A program made the position numbers and the translations under genes. 59,624 nt of DNA from Deltaproteobacteria bacterium (GTDB taxonomy: Bacteria > Myxococcota_A > Polyangia > Polyangiales > Polyangiaceae), in assembly GCA_003235365.1 (NCBI GenBank), contig QJWJ01000345.1:1-59624 (forward strand), in the 5' to 3' direction. Shown piece after piece: positions 43,927 to 53,175 of the stretch (its first letter is position 1; each line of letters starts with the position of its first letter). The notes under the pieces were generated by a model. The model saw only the letters and a program-made list of their open reading frames with translations, had not been told where the DNA came from and searched no databases.

Positions 43927-45768
43927 TCACGCAGTCGCCTCCACTCGGCCAACGTCGTACCCTTCGAGTTGCTGCAACTCGCTCTCCACGCGCTGCTCCT
44001 CGGCGAAGGACGCGTACAATCCGCCTTGCGCTATCAGCTCCTCGTGGGTACCACGCTCGGCGACTCGCCCCTCATCCAAGACGATGATCGAGTCACAACG
44101 TTGGGCAGCGGCCACGCGGTGGGTGATCAAGATCACGCTGCGTCGAGCCCTCTGCCTGTCGATGGCACGCAGGATGGCAGCCTCGGTACGCGCGTCGACG
44201 GCGCTCAGCGGATCGTCGAGCACGAGGATCTTCGGTTCACTCACCAGAGCGCGCGCCAGCGACGTGCGTTGTTTCTGGCCGCCCGAGAGCTGCACGCCGC
44301 GTTCACCGACGACCGTGTCGAAGCCGTCCGGCAGCGCCTCGATCTCTCCTTTGATCTGCGCCTCTTCAGCGGCATTGCGCACCACTTCGTGGGCTTCGTC
44401 GGTGTCGGGTTCGGCCAAGACATAAGCGATGTTTCGGCCCACCGTCGTCGAGAACAGGAACGGATCCTGCTGCGCGTACCCGATCGCCGCTCGCAACTCA
44501 CTCAACGGGATGTCGCAGACGTCGACACCGTTGAGCGTGATGCTCCCGGCTGGGGTCGGCTGCAGACGAGCGAGGAGCAGCGCCAAGGTGCTCTTGCCCG
44601 AACCGGTCTTGCCGACAATCGCCAGCGAGCGGCCCGGCTGGAGCTCGAAGTCCACGCCACGCAGTACTTCACGCCCTGGATACGCAAAGTCGAGACCGCT
44701 GACGCGCAGATGCAGCGGACCCGCGGGTAGGTGCTGATCACCGTCGCGAATGTCTGGCTGTGTCTCGAACAGCGCCTTGACCCGAGCGTAGCCGGCGCGA
44801 CCGCGCTGAACGACGCTAATCAAGAAACCCATCGAAATCAGCGGCCACGTCAAGCGAGCAAGCGCTCGAAAAAACGCGACGAACGCCCCAGCATCGAACG
44901 TCGGGTCATGCAGCACGAGATAGCCGCCGTACCACAACAACACCACGATGCCGACGGAGCTGAACAGCTGCATCACGGGGAACATCACACCGCGTAGACG
45001 CGCCAAGCGCAGCGACTTGTCGAGGTACTCCAGGTTGCTGCGTTCGAACCGCTCTCGCTCCGCCGCTTCGAGCCCGAACGACCTGACCACACGAACCCCG
45101 GCGATGCTCGACTGCACACGATCGCTGAGCGTGCCCAGGGCTTGCTGGTTCTCCCGCTGACGCCTGAACATCTCTCGCGAGAAGAAGACGACGACGATCA
45201 TCAGCATCGGCAGCCCCGCCATGGCGGCGAGGGTCAGCTTCGCGCTGCGCTCCAACGTGATGGCCAGAGCACTGACCAAACCGAACGAGGTGCTGAACAG
45301 GTTCAACACGCCAAAACCGAGCAGCAACCGAACCTGGGTCAGGTCGTTGGTGACCCGGCTCATGATGTCTCCCGTCGCGACCTTGCCGTAGAATGCCGGC
45401 CCGAGCCGTTGCAAGTGGCTGAGCAAAGCGCGGCGTATCTCGTACTCGGCGTTGCGACCACCGTTGAAGATGGCGACGCGCGACAACACCCGCGCTCCGA
45501 AGGACACCACGGCGATCCCGACGAGCATCAAGCCCAGTTGGCCGACGGGGTCCACCCCGCCGCCGACTACACCGTCCACCGCGTCGTCGAGCGTGCTGTC
45601 GAACTCGTACTGCAAGTATTGGTACAGCGCGAGCAGCGCTACGCCCACGAGGTAGCCGGGCGACTGCCGCACGAACTGGGCAGTCAAGGACACCGGTATT
45701 TCGTCGGGCGGCACCTTGCGCGCGGTGAACCAGGGCCGCCGCGCGGTGGTGGGCATCGAATCGCTCAT
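43927..45768 (-). CDS. ABC exporter half-transporter with degenerate Walker B
   Basis: 613 aa. Six-helix exporter membrane domain (about 45-330) then ATPase: Walker A GKTGSGKS, canonical signature LSGGQKQR, and Walker B ILVLDDPLSAVD in which Asp replaces the catalytic Glu. This pattern marks the non-hydrolysing site of heterodimeric exporters such as TM287/288 and BmrCD. The ATG directly follows the TAG stop of the Omp85 gene, so translation is probably coupled. Pairing with the next gene gives one full site and one degenerate site. Confidence 0.93.
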   Translation of the reverse strand: MSDSMPTTARRPWFTARKVPPDEIPVSLTAQFVRQSPGYLVGVALLALYQYLQYEFDSTLDDAVDGVVGGGVDPVGQLGLMLVGIAVVSFGARVLSRVAIFNGGRNAEYEIRRALLSHLQRLGPAFYGKVATGDIMSRVTNDLTQVRLLLGFGVLNLFSTSFGLVSALAITLERSAKLTLAAMAGLPMLMIVVVFFSREMFRRQRENQQALGTLSDRVQSSIAGVRVVRSFGLEAAERERFERSNLEYLDKSLRLARLRGVMFPVMQLFSSVGIVVLLWYGGYLVLHDPTFDAGAFVAFFRALARLTWPLISMGFLISVVQRGRAGYARVKALFETQPDIRDGDQHLPAGPLHLRVSGLDFAYPGREVLRGVDFELQPGRSLAIVGKTGSGKSTLALLLARLQPTPAGSITLNGVDVCDIPLSELRAAIGYAQQDPFLFSTTVGRNIAYVLAEPDTDEAHEVVRNAAEEAQIKGEIEALPDGFDTVVGERGVQLSGGQKQRTSLARALVSEPKILVLDDPLSAVDARTEAAILRAIDRQRARRSVILITHRVAAAQRCDSIIVLDEGRVAERGTHEELIAQGGLYASFAEEQRVESELQQLEGYDVGRVEATA

Positions 45769-48700
45769 CTAGAACAAACCAACGGAGAAGTGGAACGCGC
45801 CGAGGTCGGATTCATAAAACCGTCTGTCCAACTTGAAACCGTAATCGAACGCAAGTGGCCCCACCGGAGTGACGAATCTGAGGCCCGAGCCGGCCGAATA
45901 GCGCAACCGGGTGAGGTCGATGTTGCCGATATCGCGCCAGAGATTTCCGGTGTCGAGGAAGACGGCCGTCTGCAGCAGTTTCGTGAGCGGGATGCGCAGT
46001 TCGATTCGTGGGTTGAACAGGAAGTCACCGCCGCGAATCACGACCTTTCGCGCAGTCAGACGGTCGGCTTGGTTGGCGGCGTTGGGGTCTTCGCGCTGCA
46101 GCTGGTCGGCGATATCTTGAGGAATTAGCGACGCTTGCAGGAACCCGCGGAGCGAGTCCGCTCCGCCCATGAAGAACAGGCGGTCGGGGTAGGTGCTCGA
46201 ATTGTCGACGAGCTGCAAGTTGGCTCCCCAGCGCACGCTCACCGCAAGGCTCAGTCCGTCATCCGTAAACGGGATGTATCCGGCAAGCCGGTTCGTGATT
46301 TTGAGAAACCGGCTCTTGAACTCACATGTGCGCGGATCGTTGCCCGCACCCTGACATGTCTCCAGCTGAACCGCGGCGCTATCGTCATCGAGGTAGGCAA
46401 CGACCGGTTCGACCTCGGCGGACAAGAACGTCCCGCGAGTCGGCCCGAGCGGATTGTCGGTTCGATCCCAGGCCGCGCCGGCCCGCACGGCGACGGCGAA
46501 GCTGCGCCCTTCCGGAACGTTGAGCAGCCGGACTTGCTCGGGGTGCGCTTCGAGGTACTGCTGCAGATTCTGTGTGTCTCCGAAGATGCGTGCGTCGTTG
46601 AGCTCGAAAGACGAACCGGCCACGACGGACACCTGGCGCGAAGGGCGGTGAGTGAGCGTGACGATCAATGCGCGCTTGGTAATGCCGAAGTCGCGCGAGT
46701 TGTCGCGCGCGTCGACGCCGTCGAACGCCAGGCGGTACTGTTTGCCGACCGGCACTTCGAGAGTGATCGTGTCGCGCCGCTCGAGACGATCACTGAAGCT
46801 CAGTGCTTCGAAGTTGTTGCGAACCTCGTCCTCGAAGATCAGAAAGCCAGGCAAGTAGCCGAGCTGGACGCGCAATCGCAGCTGCAGCGCTTTGCCGCCC
46901 AGATTGCGATGACCATACTCGAAGGCGGCGCGGACGCCCTCGCCGGTACTGAAGCCCGGTTTGATGTCCACGTACTGGGGCAAACGTTCGACGACGCTGA
47001 CGATCACGACCTTCTGCTTCGCCGGTACGTCTGGGTCTTCGAGACTGATCGTCACACTGGAGAAGATGCCCAGCGTCGCCAATTGCTCTTCGCTCTGCCG
47101 CACGGCGGAGCGGCGATAGGTGCCGTTGGGCACCAGCTCCAAGCGACTGAGAATGACGCTTTCGCTGGTGTGCTCGGCGCCGCGTACGACAATCGCCGTG
47201 ATCTCCACCCGCTCCCGCTCACTGATCACGAAACGCGCACTACCGCGGGTGTGGTCTTGAGAGAGCTCGAGATCCACCTCGACGTTGGCGAAGGCATAGC
47301 CCTCGTCGGCGTACAAATCCAAGATGCGGCGGCGCGCTTTTTGTAGCTCAACGCGCGACACGGGGGTGCCGAGTTCCAAGGCGGCAGCCTCCGCCAATTT
47401 GGATTCGACGATACGCTCGTTTCCGGCGAACTCCAGATTCCAGAGCGTCGTTCGTGGGCCCAACTTCACTGGGATGCTGAGCACGACGTTGGGTTCGCAA
47501 TACACACCCCGCACCGGGTCGGGTGCACAAGTGAGGCTCGGGTCCGACGCGGGATCTTCGACGGGGATCGGACTGTCGGCGTTCGGGCAGGCAGCCGCTG
47601 GCGCGACGCGCACACCAACGGGTTGACACTCACCTGGCTCGGACAACCTATCGCAGGCGCGACGCAAGACCGACACGGGCCCCACGACGGCGGAGAGGTA
47701 ACCCTCAGCCTTGTACAGATCCGACAGGTGCGCGAGCGCCTTGTCATAGGCTTCGGGAACGTAGGAATCCCACGGATCGGCGCTGTATGGAGTCGCCCGT
47801 TGGCCGCCGGTCGTGCCCAGGTTCTGGTCGAGAGCCTGCGGAGGAACCGGACCAAACCAACTGTCACCCCCCGGCAACGACTCGCTCAAGACACCGTCGA
47901 TCTCTTCGTTGGCCTGTTCGAGGAGACGCCGCCCGGAAAGGCAGGGAAACGTCCTGCTCACGACACGTACCGGGGGATTTTCACGAACGACCAAGACGCG
48001 GTCGACATCGACGGGACCGGGCCGTTCCGAGACGCGCACGGCGACATCCAAGAAGCCGTGATCGAGGTAGTAGGCACGCACGCCATTGGCCATCAGATCG
48101 GCCGTGGGTTGTTCGACGTTTTCGAGATCGAGCGCTTCGAGAAGCACCGCCTCGTCGAACGTCCTGTTGCCTTCGATTCTCACTTTGAATCTCGCGCCGG
48201 GGGCGACATTGACCAGCAGCTCTGTCGCACCGCCCTCGTCACGAACCTCGTGCCCAACCTTCGCGTCGTACCAACCGCGCCGCGAAAGGCTTGCTTGGAA
48301 CGAATGATCGGCCTCTGCAAGCCATTCTTCGTCGGCGCGCTGACCTTCTGCAATCGCATACAAGTCGAGCAGTGCTGGCAGCTGAGGGTGAACCTTGCCG
48401 TCAACGATGAACCGGCGCCGGGTTATCAGTTTTGGTGGTCCTGCGGTGAGGACGATCCTCAGTACGACCTTTCCAGACTCGGTCGTCGGAAGCAGTTCGG
48501 AGTGGACGAGCGCTTGCGGGAATCCACGTTTGGCGTGAAAGGCCACCAGACGCGCCTCGAGTTGCGGCAACTCCTTGGGTGTTATCTCATCCCCCTCGTT
48601 GATGCCCACGACGCGCTGAGTGGTATCGAAGTCGACGAGCACACCCGTCAACCGCACCTCAACCACGATCGCTCGCGGTAGCGCCAACAGACGCAACAGC

Positions 48701-49059
48701 ACGCCACCGTCGACCAACTCGGCCTCACTCGTGAGCTCGGCGTAGCCGCCCCCTTCGAGAACCTCCGACATCGCGCGCCGCACGAGCGACGACGAGAAGC
48801 GCTCTCCCAAACGGACCAATCGCAAATTCACGACAGCGTCGGTGGTCTCGCCGGATCGACGCAACACCACGCGCACCAGGGGTTTGCCGTTCAGCGCGGC
48901 GGTGTCTGGTACGGAACGCGCGACGGGCAACTGCCGTTCCACGTCGGGTTCCGACGATTCGGCGTCCGTCTGAGCTCGAGCCACGCCGACGGCAGCAAGC
49001 AACGCAACAGCAAGCAACCAAGCACCGAGTGAAAGCCGCCAACCGAACGGGTCGCTCAT
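45769..49059 (-). CDS. Omp85/BamA-TamA-like outer-membrane protein
   Basis: 1096 aa from ATG 49059. Signal peptide SLGAWLLAVALLAAVGVARA-QTD. A long periplasmic region with several POTRA-like repeats (for example GDEITPKELPQLEARLVAF and SRVELQKARRRILDLYADEG) precedes the Omp85 beta-barrel (about 700-1096). The barrel has the loop-6 signature GGADSLRGFLQAS and ends in Phe (FHFSVGLF), the usual Bam recognition end. The POTRA region is larger than in BamA. It lies upstream of, and coupled to, two ABC exporter genes, which is unlike the normal bamA neighbourhood. It may insert or export a dedicated envelope substrate. The open frame extends 187 codons upstream without a signal peptide, so this start is preferred. 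Confidence 0.9.
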   Translation of the reverse strand: MSDPFGWRLSLGAWLLAVALLAAVGVARAQTDAESSEPDVERQLPVARSVPDTAALNGKPLVRVVLRRSGETTDAVVNLRLVRLGERFSSSLVRRAMSEVLEGGGYAELTSEAELVDGGVLLRLLALPRAIVVEVRLTGVLVDFDTTQRVVGINEGDEITPKELPQLEARLVAFHAKRGFPQALVHSELLPTTESGKVVLRIVLTAGPPKLITRRRFIVDGKVHPQLPALLDLYAIAEGQRADEEWLAEADHSFQASLSRRGWYDAKVGHEVRDEGGATELLVNVAPGARFKVRIEGNRTFDEAVLLEALDLENVEQPTADLMANGVRAYYLDHGFLDVAVRVSERPGPVDVDRVLVVRENPPVRVVSRTFPCLSGRRLLEQANEEIDGVLSESLPGGDSWFGPVPPQALDQNLGTTGGQRATPYSADPWDSYVPEAYDKALAHLSDLYKAEGYLSAVVGPVSVLRRACDRLSEPGECQPVGVRVAPAAACPNADSPIPVEDPASDPSLTCAPDPVRGVYCEPNVVLSIPVKLGPRTTLWNLEFAGNERIVESKLAEAAALELGTPVSRVELQKARRRILDLYADEGYAFANVEVDLELSQDHTRGSARFVISERERVEITAIVVRGAEHTSESVILSRLELVPNGTYRRSAVRQSEEQLATLGIFSSVTISLEDPDVPAKQKVVIVSVVERLPQYVDIKPGFSTGEGVRAAFEYGHRNLGGKALQLRLRVQLGYLPGFLIFEDEVRNNFEALSFSDRLERRDTITLEVPVGKQYRLAFDGVDARDNSRDFGITKRALIVTLTHRPSRQVSVVAGSSFELNDARIFGDTQNLQQYLEAHPEQVRLLNVPEGRSFAVAVRAGAAWDRTDNPLGPTRGTFLSAEVEPVVAYLDDDSAAVQLETCQGAGNDPRTCEFKSRFLKITNRLAGYIPFTDDGLSLAVSVRWGANLQLVDNSSTYPDRLFFMGGADSLRGFLQASLIPQDIADQLQREDPNAANQADRLTARKVVIRGGDFLFNPRIELRIPLTKLLQTAVFLDTGNLWRDIGNIDLTRLRYSAGSGLRFVTPVGPLAFDYGFKLDRRFYESDLGAFHFSVGLF

Positions 49060-49233
49060 CCGACGGGCTACTCGGGCCCACGCCGCGCACGCTGCGCTCG
49101 CGATTCGGGTTCCGCCAAATCCCTCAGAAACGTGATTCCTTTCCGGATCGCCACCGCCTCCGTGCGTCGTTCCGGCCTCCCCCCTGGTGCATTTGTTCAA
49201 GGAACCACAGTTCCTTGGTACTAGCATGCGCCC

Positions 49234-50451
49234 ATGGCGCCTCGGGCCGAGAAACCTCAACGGAAACCTCGATGGGCGGGATTGGGGCGCAAACTGCTGA
49301 TTGGATTCGCGTTGGGGGCGCCGATCGGCGTGCTGGGACTGTGGAAAGCCGTCAACGAGTTCGAGTGGTTGGGGCCCATGGTCGCGGATGGCCTGCGCGC
49401 CGTGATTGGCAAGGAAGCGGTAACCGAGCTGGAGAACATCGCCTACGCCGTCGAGGACCGACTTTATCGCTACACCCGCAAAGACGAGCAACCCAAGGCA
49501 TATTGGAAAGTTCCCGAGGCTCCAAGCGTCACTGCCGACCCCGTGGCCGAGCCTGTCCCCGATGCCGCGGCGGCTCCAACCCGTCCCCCGTTCGCTCCAA
49601 AACACGTCGGGCCGGTCCACGCGTCATGGTCCGCGCCGGGCGACGGGCAGTGGGTGCCGATCCCGATCCCGGATTTGCCCGACTTGCCCCCCCGGCTGTT
49701 CAAAACCCTGCTCCATCCCGACAAAAACCGGAGCTGGGCGGAGTTGTTCGTCGTGGCGATGAGTGTTCACGAAATCCGCCTCCAGCTGGTTCCCGGCACG
49801 CGAGAGCCAGAAGCAACCATCGACGAAGCGAAGGAAGTCGAACGACCGGGACGCATCCCCGACGAGCATCACGCGCTCGTTCTCGGCGCATTTAACGGAG
49901 GCTTCAAGACCGAGCACGGCGCCTACGGCATGGCGGTGGGCGACTTGATGCTCGTACCGCCCCGCAGCGGTGTGTGTGCCGTCGCCGGTTTCAAGGACGA
50001 CTCGGTGAGTGTGGCGAGCTGGGAGCGGATCGCCGACCGCACGGCAGACATGGTGTGGTGGCGACAAACCCCGAACTGCATGTACGAGCTGGGCCAGCTC
50101 AACCCGAAACTGCAGTCGGGTAACAGCAAGAAATGGGGGGCGACCCTCGACGGCGAAACCGTGATCCGGCGCAGTGCGATCGGTATCGACGAAAGCGGCG
50201 AAACGCTGTTCGTCGGCATCAGCAACCACACGACAGCCAACGCCATCGCCCTGGGAATGCACCACGCTGGCGCCGCGACGGTGGCGCAACTGGACGTGAA
50301 CTTCTCCTATCCGAAGTTCGTGCTGTTCGAAAGCAAGCCGCCAGACACCAAGCGCCTCGCGGTCGCGCTGGCAGACGGCTTCGAATTCAGCGAGGATGAG
50401 TTCATCCGCAAGCGCGCTCGACGGGACTTCTTCTACATCGTGCCGCGTTGA
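49234..50451 (+). CDS. Phosphodiester glycosidase (NAGPA)-like membrane-anchored protein
   Basis: 405 aa. One N-terminal hydrophobic segment (about 20-40, LLIGFALGAPIGVLGLW) anchors it to the membrane. After a Pro-rich linker, the C-terminal half resembles the NAGPA/phosphodiester-glycosidase domain (PF09992): LGAFNGGFKTEHGAYGMAVG, RSAIGIDESGETLFVGIS, and AATVAQLDVNFSYPKF where others have a DGGGS-like end. Possible activity on phosphodiester-linked sugars of envelope glycans is inference. Divergent from the Omp85 gene with about 175 bp between starts. Confidence 0.75.
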   Translation: MAPRAEKPQRKPRWAGLGRKLLIGFALGAPIGVLGLWKAVNEFEWLGPMVADGLRAVIGKEAVTELENIAYAVEDRLYRYTRKDEQPKAYWKVPEAPSVTADPVAEPVPDAAAAPTRPPFAPKHVGPVHASWSAPGDGQWVPIPIPDLPDLPPRLFKTLLHPDKNRSWAELFVVAMSVHEIRLQLVPGTREPEATIDEAKEVERPGRIPDEHHALVLGAFNGGFKTEHGAYGMAVGDLMLVPPRSGVCAVAGFKDDSVSVASWERIADRTADMVWWRQTPNCMYELGQLNPKLQSGNSKKWGATLDGETVIRRSAIGIDESGETLFVGISNHTTANAIALGMHHAGAATVAQLDVNFSYPKFVLFESKPPDTKRLAVALADGFEFSEDEFIRKRARRDFFYIVPR

Positions 50452-50497
50452 TCGCCACGAGGTGAGGCGTTCGTCGCCACGTCCGGCGAACGTTCCG

Positions 50498-51886
50498 TCA
50501 CTCTTCCGCGTCGTCGGACAGCAACCGGCTCTGGCGCGCCAGGGCTTGGCGGACGTACTGGGCGGAGTCCTTCAATTCACCGCGAATGACTTCCTTCAAA
50601 CCGTCCTTGCCGTGTTCGCGATAGTACTCGAGCGAGCCGGAGAAGGCTTCTTCCAACTTGGCTTCACCGACCCGCTGCAGAGGGCTGATGTAAACCGGCG
50701 GCACGTCAGCGGCCAATTCGGCGTAGAGCTTACCCAGCTTTTGACCCGAGAAATGTTCGTTGGGCTGATTGAACTCGGGCAGGTCCCACGCGTCCTTATT
50801 TGGCGGGATGATGTTCGTCTCCAGAAACCTCTTTCCGAGCTGGCTGCGCTCGAAGTAGAGGTACTTGGCGAGCTCCCACGCCAGTTCCGGGTGTTTGGTC
50901 GACGCAGCAATCGTCACGCCGGTGCCGCCCCAGGTCGTGGTGCGACGGCCGCCTTTCTCCCACGCAGGCACGGGCATGACGGCAAGTTTGCCCTTGAGGT
51001 GAGGCCCTTCCGCAGTAAAGTTGTAACTGCGCCAGTCCGGCGTCCAATAGAACAGAATCAGACCATCGGTCATGGCCTTCATCTGAGTTTGCCCCCAGCC
51101 CGCTTCGAACGCGATGCGCTGCGGACCGTAAACCTGATCGATATACCACTCGATGGTATTGGCCACGACTTCCGAGTCGAACACCACCCCACCGTCGGCG
51201 TCGAAGATCGCCCCGCCACGCTGAAAGATCAGCATGCGAAGGGACTCGCCACCCGACATGTGAAAGTCCATCATGTAGCGGTCGGGCACTCCATCGCCGT
51301 CCAGATCCTTGGTGACCTTGCGTCCCACCTCGACGAAGTCGTCCCACGTTTCGATCTTGTCGACGTCGATGCCAAGCTCCTCCATCAGGTCTCGACGGTA
51401 AGTGAGCATCACGGGATGCACGTCGTGGGGCAAACCGTAGACGCGACCCCGAGCGGTCCAACCGGCGAAGCGAGACTGCACGAGCCGCTCGGCGAGCTGG
51501 TCTTGCTCGACGCGCTCGGTCAGGTCCATCAGACCGATGTCCTGGCGCGGCCCGCGCGTGAAGAAACCCAAAGTGCCAAACGGCAGTTCGGTCAGATCCG
51601 GGATCTCGACGCCACTGAGAATGGCGTTCTGCATGCGCGTCTCGAGTGACCGGTAGTTGACTAACTGCACCTCGACATCCACGCCGTGCTTCTTCTCGAA
51701 CGCGGGCAACGCCGCCTTGTAAGCAATGGCATGAGCCCGCGCCGACACGGCAACCACCAGGGTGGGTCTGTCAGATGCAGCGCGCGAGGTGATCACCACC
51801 AGCACGCTCGACAACACCGCCGTCACCAGCAGGGCGAACGGCACCTTACCAAAGGGAAAATCCCTCGCCAAATCGCGCACAGACAC
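50498..51886 (-). CDS. ABC-type extracellular solute-binding protein (sugar-binding family)
   Basis: 462 aa from GTG 51886. An N-terminal hydrophobic segment (about 15-35) is a signal peptide or anchor without a lipobox. The body matches family-1 periplasmic sugar-binding proteins: PAFEKKHGVDVEVQLVNY, VYGLPHDVHPVMLTYRRD, DGDGVPDRYMMD, TWGGTGVTIAASTKHPELAW. The maltose-binding-protein fold with two lobes is expected. No permease or ATPase gene is adjacent, so it is an orphan or works with a distant transporter. The start is uncertain: GTG 51880 or TTG 51922 are alternatives and none has a clear Shine-Dalgarno. Confidence 0.85.
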   Translation of the reverse strand: MSVRDLARDFPFGKVPFALLVTAVLSSVLVVITSRAASDRPTLVVAVSARAHAIAYKAALPAFEKKHGVDVEVQLVNYRSLETRMQNAILSGVEIPDLTELPFGTLGFFTRGPRQDIGLMDLTERVEQDQLAERLVQSRFAGWTARGRVYGLPHDVHPVMLTYRRDLMEELGIDVDKIETWDDFVEVGRKVTKDLDGDGVPDRYMMDFHMSGGESLRMLIFQRGGAIFDADGGVVFDSEVVANTIEWYIDQVYGPQRIAFEAGWGQTQMKAMTDGLILFYWTPDWRSYNFTAEGPHLKGKLAVMPVPAWEKGGRRTTTWGGTGVTIAASTKHPELAWELAKYLYFERSQLGKRFLETNIIPPNKDAWDLPEFNQPNEHFSGQKLGKLYAELAADVPPVYISPLQRVGEAKLEEAFSGSLEYYREHGKDGLKEVIRGELKDSAQYVRQALARQSRLLSDDAEE

Positions 51887-52211
51887 AGGGGGCGTATACA
51901 GGCTGCACGCCGACGACCGCAAGCCGCCCGTGCCTGGGCGACTGCCAGCCGAAGGAGCTCGGCGCGAGCTCCGTCGGGCTCGTATCCGACGGCAGCCCCG
52001 ACAGGTGGCGACCGTCGGGGTTGGAGGGTAACGACGATCGGCTCACCATCGACGTCCAAGAGCCCACCCCGCAGGCCGGTTCGGCGGGGGAGCTGAACGG
52101 ACGACGAGACTACGCGCACCCTCTCAGGACGGGTGAATACTCCCGAGCCGACTGCGTCTCGACGAACGCAAGCCCTCGACACATCCCGATCAGTGGGTTT
52201 AATGAGCGCCC
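51887..52211. other. Divergent intergenic region
   Basis: 325 bp between the solute-binding protein (minus) and rpiA (plus). It contains the rpiA promoter described separately. Nothing else was recognised. Confidence 0.5.
52176..52203 (+). promoter_or_regulatory. rpiA promoter, leaderless type
   Basis: TCGACA (52176-52181, one mismatch from TTGACA), 16-bp spacer, TTTAAT (52198-52203, one mismatch from TATAAT). The predicted +1 is about 52210, two bases before the ATG at 52212. Confidence 0.6.
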
Positions 52212-52889
52212 ATGAGTACGAACGAGCGCAAGTTGGAAGCCGCCAAAGCCGCGCTGGCCCACCTGCCCGAGTCGGGCGTCGTGGGGCTGGGATCGGGCTC
52301 GACCGCAACGCTGTTCATCCAGGAACTGGGCAAGCTCGTCGCCGCAGGCCGCAAGCTCGCCGGTGTTCCAACGAGCGAGGATAGTCGGCGTCTTGCCGAA
52401 AGCCTCGGCATCCCACTGCTAGACGACGTCGGCCCCTGGCAAATCGATGTCTGTGTGGACGGCGCCGACGAGGTGAGCGACGACCTGGACGTGATCAAGG
52501 GTGGGGGCGGGTGCCAAACCCGGGAGAAAATCATCAACCACGCTTCGGGCTTCAACGTCATCATCGTCGACGACTCGAAGCTCTCTGCCAGACTCGGCGA
52601 GAAATGGGCCGTCCCGGTGGAGGTACTGCGCTTCGGCGAAAACACCACACGAAGCCGACTCGAAGCCTTCGGACCGGCGACGCTACGACTACGCGACGGC
52701 GCGCCCTGGATCACCGACTCCGGGAACGTGATTTACGACATCGCGACGGGCCCCATCGACCATCCCGCCAAACTCGACGCCCAAATGCTCGCGATCCCCG
52801 GCGTCGTCGAAACGGGACTCTTCGTCGGCAGAGCCAATCTGGTGCTGGTGGCCGGGCCCGACGGACTGAGACAGCTGAAGAAGCAGTGA
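52212..52889 (+). CDS. rpiA: Ribose-5-phosphate isomerase A
   Basis: 225 aa. Interconverts ribose-5-phosphate and ribulose-5-phosphate in the pentose phosphate pathway. The phosphate-binding loop GLGSGSTATLFI, the DGADEV motif with the acidic catalytic residues, and KGGGGCQTREKI with its conserved lysine are all intact. Length is typical. The ATG sits at the predicted transcription start. No other pentose-phosphate gene is adjacent. Confidence 0.96.
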   Translation: MSTNERKLEAAKAALAHLPESGVVGLGSGSTATLFIQELGKLVAAGRKLAGVPTSEDSRRLAESLGIPLLDDVGPWQIDVCVDGADEVSDDLDVIKGGGGCQTREKIINHASGFNVIIVDDSKLSARLGEKWAVPVEVLRFGENTTRSRLEAFGPATLRLRDGAPWITDSGNVIYDIATGPIDHPAKLDAQMLAIPGVVETGLFVGRANLVLVAGPDGLRQLKKQ

Positions 52890-53175
52890 GTCTTGCCCGT
52901 CGCTCGGAGCCGTTCGACAGGTAATGCGAGGGCGTGCACCCGTCGACCGGAGCCCACACCCGCAGAGCCCTGCGCTACCGTTGCGTGCCGGGTCGTCCAA
53001 CGAGAACTCGGTTTCGAGTTGATTCGAAAGAGACTACGCCATCAAACGCCGGCCGGCGAGCCGCCAAAGCTGAGCCTCCGTGAGTAGGAAAGTCGGCACC
53101 GAAGTCCCACCAAGTCGATCTCGAACACATCCAGCGCGTTGACGCCGACGGCCAATCCAGGAAGGATTACGGGTA

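Noticed and set aside
48000..49620. Extended N-terminus of the Omp85 gene (from 49620) and the long plus-strand ORF at 47623-48681
   Set aside because: The upstream codons lack a signal peptide and overlap the divergent gene at 49234; the plus-strand ORF is antisense to well-defined POTRA sequence.
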